A stretch of 64,000 bases of DNA from Cyrtodaria siliqua. Its lineage: Eukaryota; Mollusca; Bivalvia; Adapedonta; Hiatellidae. The stretch covers positions 62,001 through 126,000 of the forward strand of contig JAWPHD010002646.1 in the NCBI GenBank assembly GCA_037043455.1, in the 5' to 3' direction. Every line of letters begins with the position of its first letter. The stretch's first letter is position 1. Shown one piece after another: positions 48,801 through 58,859 of this stretch. The notes below the pieces were generated by a model. That model worked only from the letters and a program-made list of their open reading frames with translations, was not told the DNA's origin and searched no databases. The position numbers and the translations under genes were made by a program.

Positions 48801-51800
48801 TACGACTGATGGAAAAATACCCAGAATTCACATACACATGTTCACAGGTATGTAGTTTCACAGACTCATCTATTCCTCGGAAACTGCTAAAGGGAGTTGC
48901 GTCAAACTTCACACAAATGTTGATCACATTGAGAAGGTGTGTCACGCGCAAGAATCATGACCGTATCTCAAGGTCAAGGTCATACTTGGAGGTAAAATGT
49001 CAAAAAATTGTGTCTCAGCCATTACTTGGAAATTACTGAATGGAGTTGCGTCAAGCTTCACACAAATGTTCATCACATTGAAAAGGTGTGTCGCGTGCAA
49101 GAATCATGTCAGTGCCTCAAAGGTCAAGGTCACACTTGGAGGTCAAAGGTAAACAAATCGTAAAATTCATGTCAGCCATTACTTGGAAACTACTGAAGGG
49201 AGTTTTGTCAAACTTCACACAAAAATTTATCGCCATGAGAAGGTGTGTCGCTTGCAAAAATCCTGTCATTGCCTCAAAGGTCAAGGTCACAGTTGGAGGT
49301 CAAAGGTCAAAAAAACATTAACAAATTCATGTCTCGGCCATTACGTGAAGAATAACTGAGTCAAACTTCACACAAATGTTCATCACATTGAGAAGGTGTG
49401 TCGCGTGCAAGAATCATGTCAGTGCCTCAAAGATCAAGGTAACAGTTAGAGGTCAAAAGTAAAAAATCATAAAAAAAATCATGTCAGCCATTACTTGGAA
49501 ACTACTGAAGGGAGTTTCGTCAAACTTCGCACAAAAGTTTATCACAATGAGAAGGTGTGTCGCTTGCAAAAATCCTGTCAGTGTCTCAAAGGTCAAGGTC
49601 ACACTTGGAGGTCAAAGGTAAAAAAATTGTAAAAAAAATCATGTCTCCGCCATTACTTGGAAACTACTGAAGTGAGTTGCGTCAAACTTCACACCAATGT
49701 GAATTGAATTGAATGTTGTTTAATGGCTCATCAACACAGTATAGGTTATTTAGAGCAGCACCAGAGAGAGGGGAAGGATACGTAGGAATCCTACTCTTAA
49801 GGCCAAAGGTAAGAAAATCGTAAAAAAAATGCATGTCTCAACCATTACTTGGAAACTAATGAAGGGAGTTTCGTCAAACTTCACACAAATGTTCATCTCA
49901 ATGAGGAGGTGTGTCATGCGCAAGGATTATGGCAGTACCTCAAAGGTCTAGGTCACAGTTAGACAGATGGTTTGCAGTGGGGGCTTGTTTCCCTAATAAA
50001 TGTACTATTTATTTTATGACATAATTTGCTCTGCTAAGTATACAATACTTACAAATATATCACGGACAAGCGCTACAGATTTTACACAACTTCCGACAAG
50101 TACGTAGAAACAAGTCACTGTGACAAGGGACTTCAAGGTACTGTGACAAGTACCTTACAGCTATTTACACAACAATAAAGCACTGTGACAAGCGCTTTAA
50201 TAAACACATTATTACGAGAAGCAATAAAGAACTACCACAACAATCTGCGATTATAAGATTTCAGTTATGGACAAAACCTTTCCCAGTGGCAAACATAATG
50301 AGGGGAGCTAACCCCTATATACAAGCCTTATGACAGAGCTCAAGATTTATTCCCCTTGTATATGAAATAGTTAAACCGTAACCAGCCTTGTATTTCTTCA
50401 AATGTACATGACATCTGATCCCCAGTTGCAATAGAATTTCTGCCACAGCAAATTTCCGGCAGTTTGTCCCCCAAATTCTATTTCAACTTGGATTGTTTAG
50501 TGTTTAAATACTATTCCAGTTTCAGCTGTAAAAAAATGTTTGATGGCCGTCTGAAAAGTGAATAAAAGCATCTGATTACCAACTGATGACAAATGAGTAC
50601 TGTTACTGTCGCGGTAGAAACCTGGTGTGTTTCTGTCAGTATCATGCAAAATAAAACGACCATATGCATCATACCTCACTGATGTATGACCAGCACGACT
50701 AACTCTCTTTTTAAATCCATTTCTTTGTTAAACGACAGATCTACACCTCTCCAAGTTAAATGAGGGAGTATATCAGAGCAAACAAGATATTGAGCATAAC
50801 TAAATAACTGTCTGACTTTTATTCAGTGAAATGTATACTTGAAAACTTGAGTATAGACCCAAAGAAGTCTGTAGTAATACATTCGTGAATTAAAAAAAAA
50901 AGAGTTTTAATTATTATTTGTAAATAATGTGGGACCCCCATTATTTACCTTTCCTGCTGATCACGTGACTTCCATTAGTGCATTAGGTTTTCTACATAGT
51001 ATGTATTGCGTAATATGTATAGCCCACCTAGCTCAGTCAGAAGCGACTTCAGTTATCGTGCGCTCGCTATTATTACCCGAGGGTGTAATTTTAGTTTGAG
51101 CTGCGAGTTCAAACGCACAAAGCGGCACTTTTGTTTTGTACCGCGATTGAATTCCGTTAAACAATCTTGCATTTAATTAGTAAATATTCAATAATGTTAA
51201 GTATGAAATGTTTGTGAACTTAATTAATGTGTGTTTTATAAGCTAAAAGTTACGGACATTGTCCCTTTAATAGCATTAGTCAAAGAGAAAATATCTTTAA
51301 AAGGTATATCGTTACCGCCCAGCTGGATCCGGGACTGCTAAATAGGAATTCATACTGTAGTCGAAGTTGTTCCCAACACATTTCCCCATCCATAAAGCAT
51401 CATATTCAGGGAGATGTTGATTTCACCAGTTTTGATGCATTGCCCATTCTTCTGCATGAGAAAAGAATTAATTAGCCAATACTGCTTATAATCTGATGTA
51501 ACTTTTTATAAACTTGAGGTCTACCTGACCATTTTTTTTCAGGCATTCACCGGACACACCCCTAGATGCTAAATCTGTAGCTCTGCCAATTCGAAAGAAA
51601 TGACTTTTAAATTTTATCTATGCCCCAGCCAGTGTCCCGAGCTGCTTTGGACAACACGCCAGTAAACTGGGCCCCATTTTATGAAACAACTTACGACCAT
51701 TTTGATCGTAAATCAATTTCTTAAATGCTTCACTATTAATTAAACTTTTCAAATAAATGTAATTTCATTTCATTTTCTTATACATGTAATATTTCTGCAC

Positions 51801-54800
51801 TGCGTGCACACATAATTGTCTACATTGAATGCTTAGGTGAAAAAAGTGAACGATTTTAAAATTTGAGACGTATCGTAAGATGTTTAATAAAACAGGGCCC
51901 TGGCTTCTAGATAATGGTGATCCATTAGAGTGACACAAAAGATAACCATCCGCGGTTGGCCTTACATCTATGACTTGTCTTAATACCACAACACAACACA
52001 ACACAACTGGGTATTGCATTCACCAGGGCTTCTCAAAAAGGTAGGAGAGCCTGCTTGATTAGTTTTTGAACAAACGAATGCATATCTCAACTGCCCTTAG
52101 ATATTTCTGGAACTGTACATCGCTCAACAGCAGTGGCCGATCAGCTAAATCTTGAGTCTTGTATACCATTTCGCTATTAATAGAATAAAATATGCTAAAA
52201 AATATGCTGCTCTGAACAACTTGACCCCATACAGGTTATAACAAATTGAAATCAGGGAATTGTATATCTGCATGAGTATGGGCTCTGTTATAGGAGCTCC
52301 ATTCTCTACATGCTTTCTAGCGCACTGCAGCCTTCAAAAAGTTGTTTTTTACCACAAAATGCTCTGTAGTGTCATAGTATCCATTGATTTTATTGAAAAA
52401 GCCTATTCCAACAATATATGTTTTAATAGTTGAGGATGCATAGCCGCACTCATAACAATGACATAAATAGTATTATTTCCGACATTGGAACAGGCCACTG
52501 GTTCTTGAATTGGTAATTTCTATGAAAACTATCAAAAGCCGATATAGCATTTTGATACACAAGGAAAGAGTTGTTTGCTAAGCTCAACTTCAATAATTGC
52601 CCTGTTCTGACTCTAATATTATCCAGAGATGGCTTGGTTAGGTAAAACAAGCAAAAATTAAAAATAAATAAAATTTAAATATAATACAATCAGTTATGTT
52701 CTACGATGTATGACAAATATTTTTGTAGGGTATGTAGCGACACAGCCGAACCATCTTTATTATTGAGAGTTTTGAAATACTTGAATAAGGGTGAAAGAAT
52801 TATCAAAATCGGATGATAAACAAAGAAGATATGATCATTTGAAGTTTCGGTTGAAACGGATATGGAAGGCCATTTTGAGAGCTATGACATCATGGTTCTA
52901 AATGACCATATATGGAATATTTATAAATATGGAAATTTACTGATTAATAGGGAAAAAATGAAGCAACCGTATGAAAAATATGTAATACTTAATGGCAATA
53001 ATGATTTATATCACCAGTAAAAAAAAATCATTCATTTGCAGTGATTTTCTTCGTTTTAAATGATATTTATCAATATTCCATATATGGTAATATGGAACTA
53101 TGACGTCATAGTTCTAAAAATGGCGGCTCCCATATTCGTTTTAGAACAACCTTTAAATGGTCATATCTTTTTTGTTTATCATCCGATTTTGATAATTCTT
53201 TCACCTTTTTCCAAGTGTTTCAGAACTCTCAATAATAGAGTTTGTTTGGCTGTATCGCTACATTCCAAAATCCGCCAACAAATAATGAAGTTATAAGAGT
53301 TTAAACTTAAGACCTATCAAAATATTGTCATATTTATGCAAAAACGTCGATAAATACAGTAGTCAGTAGTCGCGTCAACTTACACAGCGGTGTACAGTGT
53401 GTTATTTAAATCTACACAAAAACCGGTTATGGTTGGGTTATTTGTGTCACTTGCGCTCATTTGCGCTCCTATTGGTGACATCATACATGTTTTGATCGGT
53501 AGCCTAAAGATAGCCTGACATGTGGGTATGTGTGATTTTCTTCGATAACGATCACAAGTGAAGTTATTCAGCTCTAAAAATAGTGTATTTTCTATCCAAT
53601 GAAATCTTCAGTAATCCTGGACTTTTGCAAAAAAATAACTTAGAATGATAAATTATTACCTTTGAACTTAGTTTTACGCATAATTTTTTTTACTTGTAAT
53701 TTGATTGGTTATGAATGATTAACTTTCAAAGAGCACCTGAGTTGTGGAATACACAAAGTCAAAGGGCGCCATTTTGGTGTTCAGCATAAAGTTGGTCGAT
53801 TTCATTTAATTATTTAACGTCACAGACAAAACATTTTTATTTTTATTTTTAAATAATGTTTAAATTCAATCTTTTTTCTCTAATTAACTACATTTTATGG
53901 AAGTAAAACGAGTTTGAAACTAGTTTAGTTTACATCATGACAGATATAAACTGTGCAAGCGCAGGATCGTTTGTGGTACCTAGCTTGGTACAACCTCCGG
54001 TTCTTGGTTTGCATGTGGAGCCAGCTCGAAGAACTTGTTGAACTGTAAACGAGAAATACTATCTGTCAACTGATTCTTATTTTTTACCTAACAAATGTAC
54101 TATTTATTTTTAGGTATGCCATGCATACCTGTTTGTTTACATAGGCACAGCAGTATGAATGGGTGAAGCAACAGTACCTGGGCCTGTACACTGAAATCAA
54201 TAATCACCTGTATTGTCATCTTTACATAGGCACAGCAGTATGAATGGGTGAAGCAACAGTACCCGGGTCTGTACACTGAAATCAATAATCATCTGTATTG
54301 TCATCTTTACATAGGCACAGCAGTATGAATGGGTGAAGCAACAGTACCCGGGCCTGTACACTGAAATCAATAATCATCTGTATTGTCATCTTTACATAGG
54401 CACAGCAGTATGAATGGGTGAAGCAACAGTACCTGGGCCTGTACACTGAAATCAATAAGCATCTGTATTGTCATCTTTACATAGGCACAGCAGTATGAAT
54501 GGGTGAAGCAACAGTACCTGGGCATGTACACTGAAATCAATAATCACCTGTATTGTCATCTTTACATAGGCACAGCAGTATGAATGGGTGAAGCAACAGT
54601 ACATGGGCCTGTACACTGAAATCAATAATCATCTGTATTGTCATCTTTACATAGGCACAGCAGTATGAATGGGTGAAGCAACAGTACCTGGGCTTGTACA
54701 CTGAAATCAATAATCATCTGTATTGTCATCTTTACATAGGCACAGCAGTATGAATGGGTGAAGCAACAGTACCTGGGCCTGTACACTGAAATCAATAATC

Positions 54801-57800
54801 ACCTGTATTGTCATCTTTACATAGGCACAGCAGTATGAATGGGTGAAGCAACATTACCTGGGCCTGTACACTGAAATCAATAATCACCTGTATTGTCATC
54901 TTTACATAGGCACAGCAGTATGAATGGGTGAAGCAACAGTACATGGGCCTGTACACTGAAATCAATAATCACCTGTATTGTCATCTTTACATAGGCACAG
55001 CAGTATGAATGGGTGAAGCAACAGTACATGGGCCTGTACACTGAAATCAATAATCATCTGTATTGTCATCTTTACATAGGCACAGCAGTATGAATGGGTG
55101 AAGCAACAGTACCCGGGTCTGTACACTGAAATCAAGAAGTATGTCAAACAAGGACGATTTATCCCAGTTGGAGGAACATGGGTGGAAATGGTTAGACCTG
55201 TTTTCATTAAACATTTAAAAATTCATATTTACAAATTTTGTTATGTACTCCTAGCATTTACTAGCTGAGGTTTTTCACTAAACTTATGTATATATGACTA
55301 TTCTTATGCTGGCTGATAAATGTAGGTTGAGAAAATGTTGCTTAAAGTTAAATCTTAATTAAGAAATAATAAATACGTACCTGTATTTTATCGGTGAATA
55401 AAATACAGTTAGGAGTTCGGATGCGTAGTAATTAAATCAAGAGTGCGTTAGCACGAATGATTTTAATTATTCGCATCCGAACGACCATTGTTTGCACTGT
55501 TGTTGGTGCACTATATATTATCTCGGAGGTCAAGGTAATCAGGCTGCTATGTTTACAGGCTGTTCCATTGGGCACCCCCGTATGCAAAGTTCTGCGTTTC
55601 AATACACTAGTAGTCACGTGACAAACAATTAAGTCATTGCTTACATCATAAAGCTTGCTCTGTATGACGTCAAACGTTCTCACCTTGTTCAAGATGCTCA
55701 TTAATGTTATATGTACTGATGCGTATGATGGGTTTATATCGGGGGTGTGCACGGTTTGGGAGCATGGCAAGTTTGTTATAATTAACATTTCATTAAAATT
55801 ACTGTTCAGTTTGTCTTCGTGATATATATTTATCAAGTGACGTCATGTAACGTGGCGCTTCCAACGGATGAAATATACGCAGGGAATTAATGGAACAGCT
55901 GTATTTTATCGTAGAATAACATACAGCTTGTCTCTCTTCTTTGTGTATATGAAAGACTGCAGAGGTTGTGTTAGAATATATTTTAAATCACAGGTCAGGA
56001 GATTTTTATGACATATGTACATATCATCTTATATTGCTTCTGGCCTGGGAGTATAAGAATAAGAGAATTCTTATTAATATTTCAATTTATTAAACTCAGT
56101 GGAAATAAGGATAGGATACTCTGCAAGCTGTTGTATCATTTTTGCCAACGAGTTTAATAAGTGGAATTTGTGTAAGATCCTTTATCTATTCCACAATACA
56201 CTTAAAACTAAAACAGGCTTTTTAATGTCATTAATGTCAACATTATTATAACTGTACTGCTCAGTTATTTGCTGGATTGTTGCAGTGGTTAGTTAGTCAC
56301 ACGCTTATAGTTAATACATGAACCATTTTGTACAGGACGGATTGGTACCCAGTGGTGAAGCATTCATCCGACAGTTCTTGTATGGACAGAGGTATTTCCA
56401 GAGTGAGTTTGGAGTTACTTGTAAGGAGGTAGGTTAGTCACACGAAGATAGACTATTCATTTGGTATAAAGGCAATTCCAGAATCAGATATAGCACGTAA
56501 TACAAAGGGAGATATAAGATAATTTAGATGTTTCCTGTTTTTTAGCTCGACTGATCAGAGATCAGCAGAGCTTATGCCGTGGTGCGGCGTCCGTCGTCCG
56601 TCTGTCCGTCCGTCCGAGTTTACAGGAGCGCCTTGTGTGTCTTTTTTTGTGTATAAAGAATACTTGTGTGACTGACACACAAGCAAGTATGTCTCTATGC
56701 GCAGGAAATGGTCTATTTCTTCATTTAAAGCAATAAAAAATTGCAGCCACACAAGGCGAGGGGAGCTTGTGTGACTAAAATGTCCAAATGGTAAAAACGA
56801 CACACAATATGTAAAAAACAGTCACACAAAGTATGAACGTACACACAAAAAACAGACACACAAGTTTTGAGTCACACAAAGCCTGATTTTGTGTACGTCC
56901 GTCTGTCTGTCCGTCCGTAATTTTTTTTTTGTAGTGACTACTCCTCTGAAACTACTGAATGGATTTTCATGAAACTTTACAGAAATGTTGCCCATGAAGT
57001 CTAGTTGATCCTAGCAAAGATTCATGTTGATGTGAAATCCAAGATGGCCGCCAATTCTAAAAATAGGTTTTTAAAAAACAAGTTTGTAGTGACTACTTCT
57101 TGAAAACTCTAAGTGATATTGCTATGGGCCTTTTTCTAAAATGATCAACATGACATGATGTTGGTCCTTGTCGAAAATCGTTTTGATTCGACGTTAAACA
57201 TGGTTGCCAGAGGCCATCTTTGTTTACATAGAGTTATATAATGAAAACTTGTAGCGACTACTCCTCTGAAACTACTTGACGGATTTTCATAAAACTTCAC
57301 AGGAATGTTGCTCTTGATGTCTAATTGATCCTAGCAAAATTTCAGGTCGGCCGGAAATTCAAGATGGCCACCACGGCTAAAAATAAATTCTCAAAATACA
57401 AGTTTGTAGCGACTACTTCTTAAAAACTATAAGTGATATTGATATGGGACTTTTTCTTAAATGATCAGCATGACATGATGTTGGTCCTTGTCAAAAATCG
57501 TTTTGATTCAACTATAAACATGGCTGCCAGCGGCCATCTTTGTTTACATAGAGTTATATAGTAAAAACTTGTAACGACTACTCCTCTGAAACTACTTGGC
57601 GGATTTTCCTGAAACTTTACAGGAATGTTGCTCTTGATCCTAGCAAAATTTCAGATCGGCCAGAAATTCAAGATGGCCGCCACAGCTAAAAATAGATTTT
57701 TAAAAAATAAGTTTGTAGCGACTACTTCTTGAAAACTATAAGTGATTTTGATATAGTACTTTTTCTAAAATGATCAGCATGACATGATGTTTATCCGAGT

Positions 57801-58725
57801 CGAACATTATTTTGATTCGACGTTAAAAATGGCTGCCAGTGGCCATCTTTGTTTGCATAGAGTTATATAATGAAAACTTGTAGCGACTATTCCTCTGAAA
57901 CTACTTGACGGATTTTCATGAAACTTCACAGGAATGTTGCTCTTGATGTCTAATTGATCCTAGCAAAATTTCAGGTCGGCCGGAAATTCAAGATGGCCGC
58001 CATGGCTAAAAATAGATTTTCAAAATATAAGTTGGTAGCGATTACTTCTTGAAAACTATAAGTGATATTGATATGGGACTTTTTCTAAAATGATCAATGT
58101 TGGTCCTTGTCAAAAAGCGTTTTGATTCGATGTTAAACATGGCTGTCAGCAGCCATCTTTGTTTACATAGAGTTATATAATGAAAACTTGTCGCTACTAT
58201 TCCTCTGAAACTACTTGACGGATTTTCATGAAACTTATCAGGAATGTTGCTCTTGATGTCTAAATGATCCTAGCAAAATTTCAGGTCGGTGGGAAATTCA
58301 AGATGGCCGCCACGGCTAAAAATAGATTTTCAAAAAACAAGTTTGTAGCGACTACTTCCTGAAATCAAAATCAATCAGTAGAGCTTCAAGGTCATTAACC
58401 TCTTGTTCTGTTTAATACAAAGCATCAAAAATGAATCGATGTTTCTTTCAGCTTTCAATAAAGTATTATAATTATGCAAATTGTGTACTATGAAAATGGT
58501 AGTATGAGTAATTGTCTTCATGCAGATAGTTGTACATGGAACAAGTTTCCCAAAATAGAGTGAGGTTTAATGATCTGAACTGATTAGTTTGTTTTTATTT
58601 GTCTACAGTTTTGGTTACCAGACACGTTTGGCTACTCAGCCCAGCTTCCTCAGATCATGAACCACTGTGGTATCACACGATTCCTCACACAGAAAATGAG
58701 TTGGAACCTCGTCAACAAGTTCCCG
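31474..58725 (+). CDS. MAN2C1: alpha-mannosidase class 2C member 1, exons 1-11 (5' part of the gene)
   Basis: A GH38 alpha-mannosidase that in animals trims free oligosaccharides from glycoprotein degradation in the cytosol. Eleven GT-AG exons (31474-31571, 35845-35976, 36536-36659, 38295-38362, 39518-39695, 41598-41695, 46035-46126, 48741-48847, 55080-55190, 56336-56428, 58609-58725) join without a stop into 406 codons, matching residues 1 to ~390 of the ~1,040-residue family. The N-terminal beta-rich domain has [21 protein letters not shown] and [14 protein letters not shown]. The catalytic barrel starts with GHAHIDTAWLWP (zinc ligands H260 and D262) and continues to [15 protein letters not shown] (nucleophile D372). 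There is no signal peptide, as usual for 2C1. The remaining exons lie past the window. Two exon edges have become minisatellites (see the arrays at 46,102-48,570 and 54,145-55,135). Confidence 0.95.
31573..33430. other. MAN2C1 intron 1, left part
   Basis: No gene seen. Holds a (TAGG)n microsatellite at about 31,861-31,878, poly-T tracts, and 'agggtcggcgg' / 'agggtcag' fragments of interspersed repeats. Confidence 0.4.
33440..34500 (+). repeat. ~175-bp-unit interspersed repeat in intron 1
   Basis: Several units with 'cttcttctctgaaact', 'caagagccagaggttta', 'cttatggtcct' and 'gtcacatttggcc', broken at about 34,130-34,330 by a tRNA-like insert. Confidence 0.7.
34172..34200 (+). repeat. tRNA 3'-half-like segment (SINE or tRNA relic)
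   Basis: A T-arm-like stem (gtggg / cccat) around ttcaaat, with the pol III B-box consensus ggttcaaatcc at 34,179-34,189, ending ggaggtc and followed by seven T. No matching 5' acceptor strand is found upstream, so this is not a functional tRNA. It lies inside an interspersed repeat. Confidence 0.4.
34900..35600 (+). repeat. ~165-bp-unit interspersed repeat in intron 1
   Basis: Four units marked by 'ggagcataactt' at about 35,009, 35,191, 35,346 and 35,513, each with 'gagagaaagtgcagag' and 'gttattgccctttgtaa'. The left end has the 'tgtccggccgtcc' run. Confidence 0.75.
35845..35976 (+). CDS. MAN2C1: MAN2C1 exon 2
   Basis: Acceptor 'tatttttag'; residues 33-77; [10 protein letters not shown] and GNQFGPT are family signatures. 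Donor AC|GTGAGC. Confidence 0.93.
36536..36659 (+). CDS. MAN2C1: MAN2C1 exon 3
   Basis: Residues 77-118 ([26 protein letters not shown]). Acceptor 'cttacag', donor CAG|GTATGT; ends in phase 0. Confidence 0.94.
36761..37530. other. MAN2C1 intron 3 inverted-repeat debris
   Basis: gggaattccaaca / tgttggaattccc pair about 85 bp apart (36,763-36,858). A ~120-bp hairpin lies at 37,008-37,130 (actatagtaa / ttactatagt, cttgttctgg / ccgaacaa). Probably eroded MITEs; no gene. Confidence 0.4.
37565..38067. mobile_element. ~503-bp hAT-like MITE in intron 3
   Basis: Ends tagtgctgggtat and ataccgcgcagcacta are inverted. The flanks gggttttg and gggtgtta are possible degenerate 8-bp duplicates. The interior has 'gcgatac' and 'accggtatg' inverted runs. 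Confidence 0.6.
38295..38362 (+). CDS. MAN2C1: MAN2C1 exon 4
   Basis: Residues 119-141 ([17 protein letters not shown]). Acceptor 'aattgcag', donor AAA|GTAAGA. The short exon has weaker conservation but the phase fits both neighbours. Confidence 0.85.
39518..39695 (+). CDS. MAN2C1: MAN2C1 exon 5
   Basis: Residues 141-200 ([32 protein letters not shown]). Acceptor 'aatttcag', donor AAG|GTAATA. A hAT-like MITE begins only about 14 nt after the donor. Confidence 0.94.
39710..40756. mobile_element. ~1-kb hAT-like non-autonomous element in intron 5
   Basis: TIRs cagggttctccccagg / ctggggagaaccctg. The flanking 'agtaa' may be part of the target duplication. A poly-C tract lies within. No transposase ORF. 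Confidence 0.75.
39806..39843 (+). repeat. poly-C tract (~38 nt)
   Basis: A continuous C run inside the hAT-like element, preceded by shorter C runs. The length is probably unreliable because such tracts are error-prone in sequencing. Confidence 0.8.
40976..41480. repeat. SINE-like interspersed repeats in intron 5
   Basis: 'gaattgaatt', 'aggttatttagggc', 'agagagaggagaagg' match the SINE at 59,442-59,619 in inverse. The following 'gtggtggaggcagaccac' and 'tcctgggtagaaccagtactgta' match 63,768-63,830. Two families lie side by side. Confidence 0.6.
41598..41695 (+). CDS. MAN2C1: MAN2C1 exon 6
   Basis: Residues 201-233 ([18 protein letters not shown]). Acceptor 'tccaccag', donor AAAG|GTATGT. 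Confidence 0.93.
41905..42095 (+). repeat. 23-bp minisatellite in intron 6
   Basis: About seven units of ccatgcaatagttcattttg plus 3 nt, some shortened. Confidence 0.85.
42224..42412. mobile_element. fold-back MITE in intron 6
   Basis: Long inverted ends ccttagaagtcaatgg / ccattgacttctaagg extend outward (caactatt / aatagttg) and inward (actatcacactcgg / cgtgcaatagt). Nearly the whole ~190 bp can pair. Confidence 0.7.
42423..44190 (+). repeat. 37-bp minisatellite, ~45 copies, in intron 6
   Basis: The unit contains ttccattgatgtttggtgta and tgaaatgtgtagaac. Some units have an extra 'act' (40 bp). The period is not a multiple of three and the unit has no stop on the minus strand, so long false ORFs of up to 193 codons with a 37-residue superperiod arise there. 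Confidence 0.95.
44532..45412 (+). repeat. 49-bp satellite, ~18 copies, in intron 6
   Basis: The unit contains cacccatgaaagatagtaca and atcaatattagtagtgttat. The copies are nearly identical and differ mainly at the ccgatc position, pointing to recent expansion or homogenisation. Confidence 0.95.
45502..45724. mobile_element. TTAA-flanked fold-back MITE in intron 6
   Basis: ttaatgccattaaaagtgca and its inverse at the right end, ~70 bp arms with 'ttttgtgtttattt' and 'caagatcgatt', each outer end being TTAA. This suggests piggyBac- or Kolobok-type insertion. Confidence 0.75.
46035..46126 (+). CDS. MAN2C1: MAN2C1 exon 7 (zinc-binding HID motif)
   Basis: Residues 233-264 ([19 protein letters not shown], then GHAHIDT). 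H260 and D262 are the expected metal ligands. Acceptor 'ttatacag', donor ACTG|GTAAGT. The last ~25 nt plus the donor are the seed of the downstream minisatellite. Confidence 0.95.
46102..46815 (+). repeat. exon 7 donor-derived minisatellite, block 1
   Basis: It starts within exon 7. Units of 35-50 bp repeat 'gggacacacccacatagatactg|gtaagt' with an optional 'caacatacaacatatgcaat' part. About 15 copies follow the true donor at 46,127, and most retain a GT[A/G]AG donor consensus. Confidence 0.92.
46816..47430. mobile_element. ~610-bp insertion splitting the exon 7-derived array
   Basis: Non-repeat DNA between two blocks of the same minisatellite; 'acaacatgca' stands on both sides. Ends carry accgtat / atacggt, weakly inverted. 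A tRNA B-box-like gggttcgaacac lies near 47,323, so a SINE component is possible. Confidence 0.5.
47431..48570 (+). repeat. exon 7 donor-derived minisatellite, block 2
   Basis: About 25 more degenerate units with 'cacatagatactggtaagtc'. The donor is often mutated (actaggaag, attagtaag). It ends about 170 bp before exon 8. Confidence 0.9.
48741..48847 (+). CDS. MAN2C1: MAN2C1 exon 8
   Basis: Residues 264-299 ([26 protein letters not shown]). Acceptor 'ctcttaatag', donor CAG|GTATGT. It completes the HIDTAWLWP motif split by the preceding intron. Confidence 0.95.
48850..49975 (+). repeat. ~168-bp-unit interspersed repeat in intron 8
   Basis: Six or so units with 'gtcaaacttcacacaaatgt', 'gagaaggtgtgtcgc' and 'ctcaaaggtcaaggtcac'. 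It is interrupted at about 49,690-49,800 by an inverted fragment of the SINE seen at 59,442. Confidence 0.8.
49976..51665. other. MAN2C1 intron 8, no gene seen
   Basis: Only short degenerate repeats (e.g. 'tgtgacaag' around 50,110-50,190). Small ORFs lack family resemblance. Confidence 0.35.
51667..51902. mobile_element. ~235-bp MITE in intron 8
   Basis: Inverted ends ctgggccccattttatgaaa and taataaaacagggccctg, with ttacga pairing further in. No ORF. Confidence 0.65.
51903..52731. other. intron 8, no gene seen
   Basis: AT-rich, no repeat or ORF that I can support. Confidence 0.3.
52732..53263. mobile_element. ~530-bp fold-back element in intron 8
   Basis: Arms of more than 160 bp: 'atgtagcgacacagcc' with 'ggctgtatcgctacat', then gaaagaattatcaaaatcgg and its inverse. 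A tgacgtca box sits near 53,101. Confidence 0.8.
53264..54140. other. intron 8 right part, no gene seen
   Basis: No supported ORF or repeat before the exon 9 array. Confidence 0.3.
54145..55135 (+). repeat. 85-bp tandem array of exon 9 acceptor plus 56 nt of exon
   Basis: Twelve copies start at 54,145 and then every 85 bp exactly to 55,080. Each has 56 nt of coding sequence (from gcacagcag to gaaatcaa) and, except the last, 29 nt ending catctttacatag, the acceptor of the next copy. The last copy runs into the rest of exon 9. 85 is not a multiple of three, and use of any earlier acceptor gives a TGA in the next unit. Confidence 0.97.
55080..55190 (+). CDS. MAN2C1: MAN2C1 exon 9 (last, complete copy)
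   Basis: Residues 300-336 ([18 protein letters not shown], then [13 protein letters not shown]). Acceptor 'ttacatag', donor ATG|GTTAGA (weak). It is the twelfth copy of an 85-bp repeat made of its own acceptor and first 56 nt, and is the only one joined to the rest of the exon. Confidence 0.93.
55376..55936. mobile_element. fold-back-like MITE in intron 9
   Basis: ctgtattttatcg-type palindromic blocks at 55,381-55,409 and 55,900-55,932. Internal hairpin 55,416-55,482 (ttcggatgcg / cgcatccgaa). The minus-strand ORF inside has no family. Confidence 0.5.
56336..56428 (+). CDS. MAN2C1: MAN2C1 exon 10
   Basis: Residues 337-367 ([18 protein letters not shown], then [11 protein letters not shown]). 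Acceptor 'ttgtacag', donor GAG|GTAGGT. The 12-mer gttagtcacacg occurs on both sides of the exon. Confidence 0.94.
56546..58412 (+). repeat. ~370-bp-unit interspersed repeat in intron 10
   Basis: It starts 'agctcgactgatcagagatc', has a 'gtccgtccgtcc' run, then about four units with 'aagatggccgcca', 'gtagcgactact', 'gatcagcatgacatgatgtt' and 'gtttacatagagttatata', and ends 'cagtagagcttcaaggtc'. The same family as 30,173-30,880. A block of 'tgtgtgact' / 'agtcacaca' repeats lies at about 56,620-56,890. Confidence 0.85.
58609..58725 (+). CDS. MAN2C1: MAN2C1 exon 11 (catalytic nucleophile)
   Basis: Residues 368-406 ([16 protein letters not shown], then [16 protein letters not shown]). D372 of PDTFG is the expected GH38 nucleophile. 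Acceptor 'gtctacag', donor CCG|GTAAAA. The next exon is not in the window. Confidence 0.95.
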
Positions 58726-58859
58726 GTAAAATAACCAGTATGACTAGATGTCAAAATTGAGCTAAATAGTTAACTATTTCAACTTCATGTAATTATTATA
58801 TTCTGCTTTGTGTTTGGTTCCATGGAGAAACGACAATTAAGTTTCTGGTATATACCATA

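Noticed and set aside
54145..55079. Upstream exon 9 copies as alternative exons
   Set aside because: None has a donor after the 56-nt coding part, and use of their acceptors without removal leads to a stop in the next unit.
55432..55836. 134-codon minus-strand ORF in intron 9
   Set aside because: Lies inside a fold-back element with hairpins; no family resemblance.
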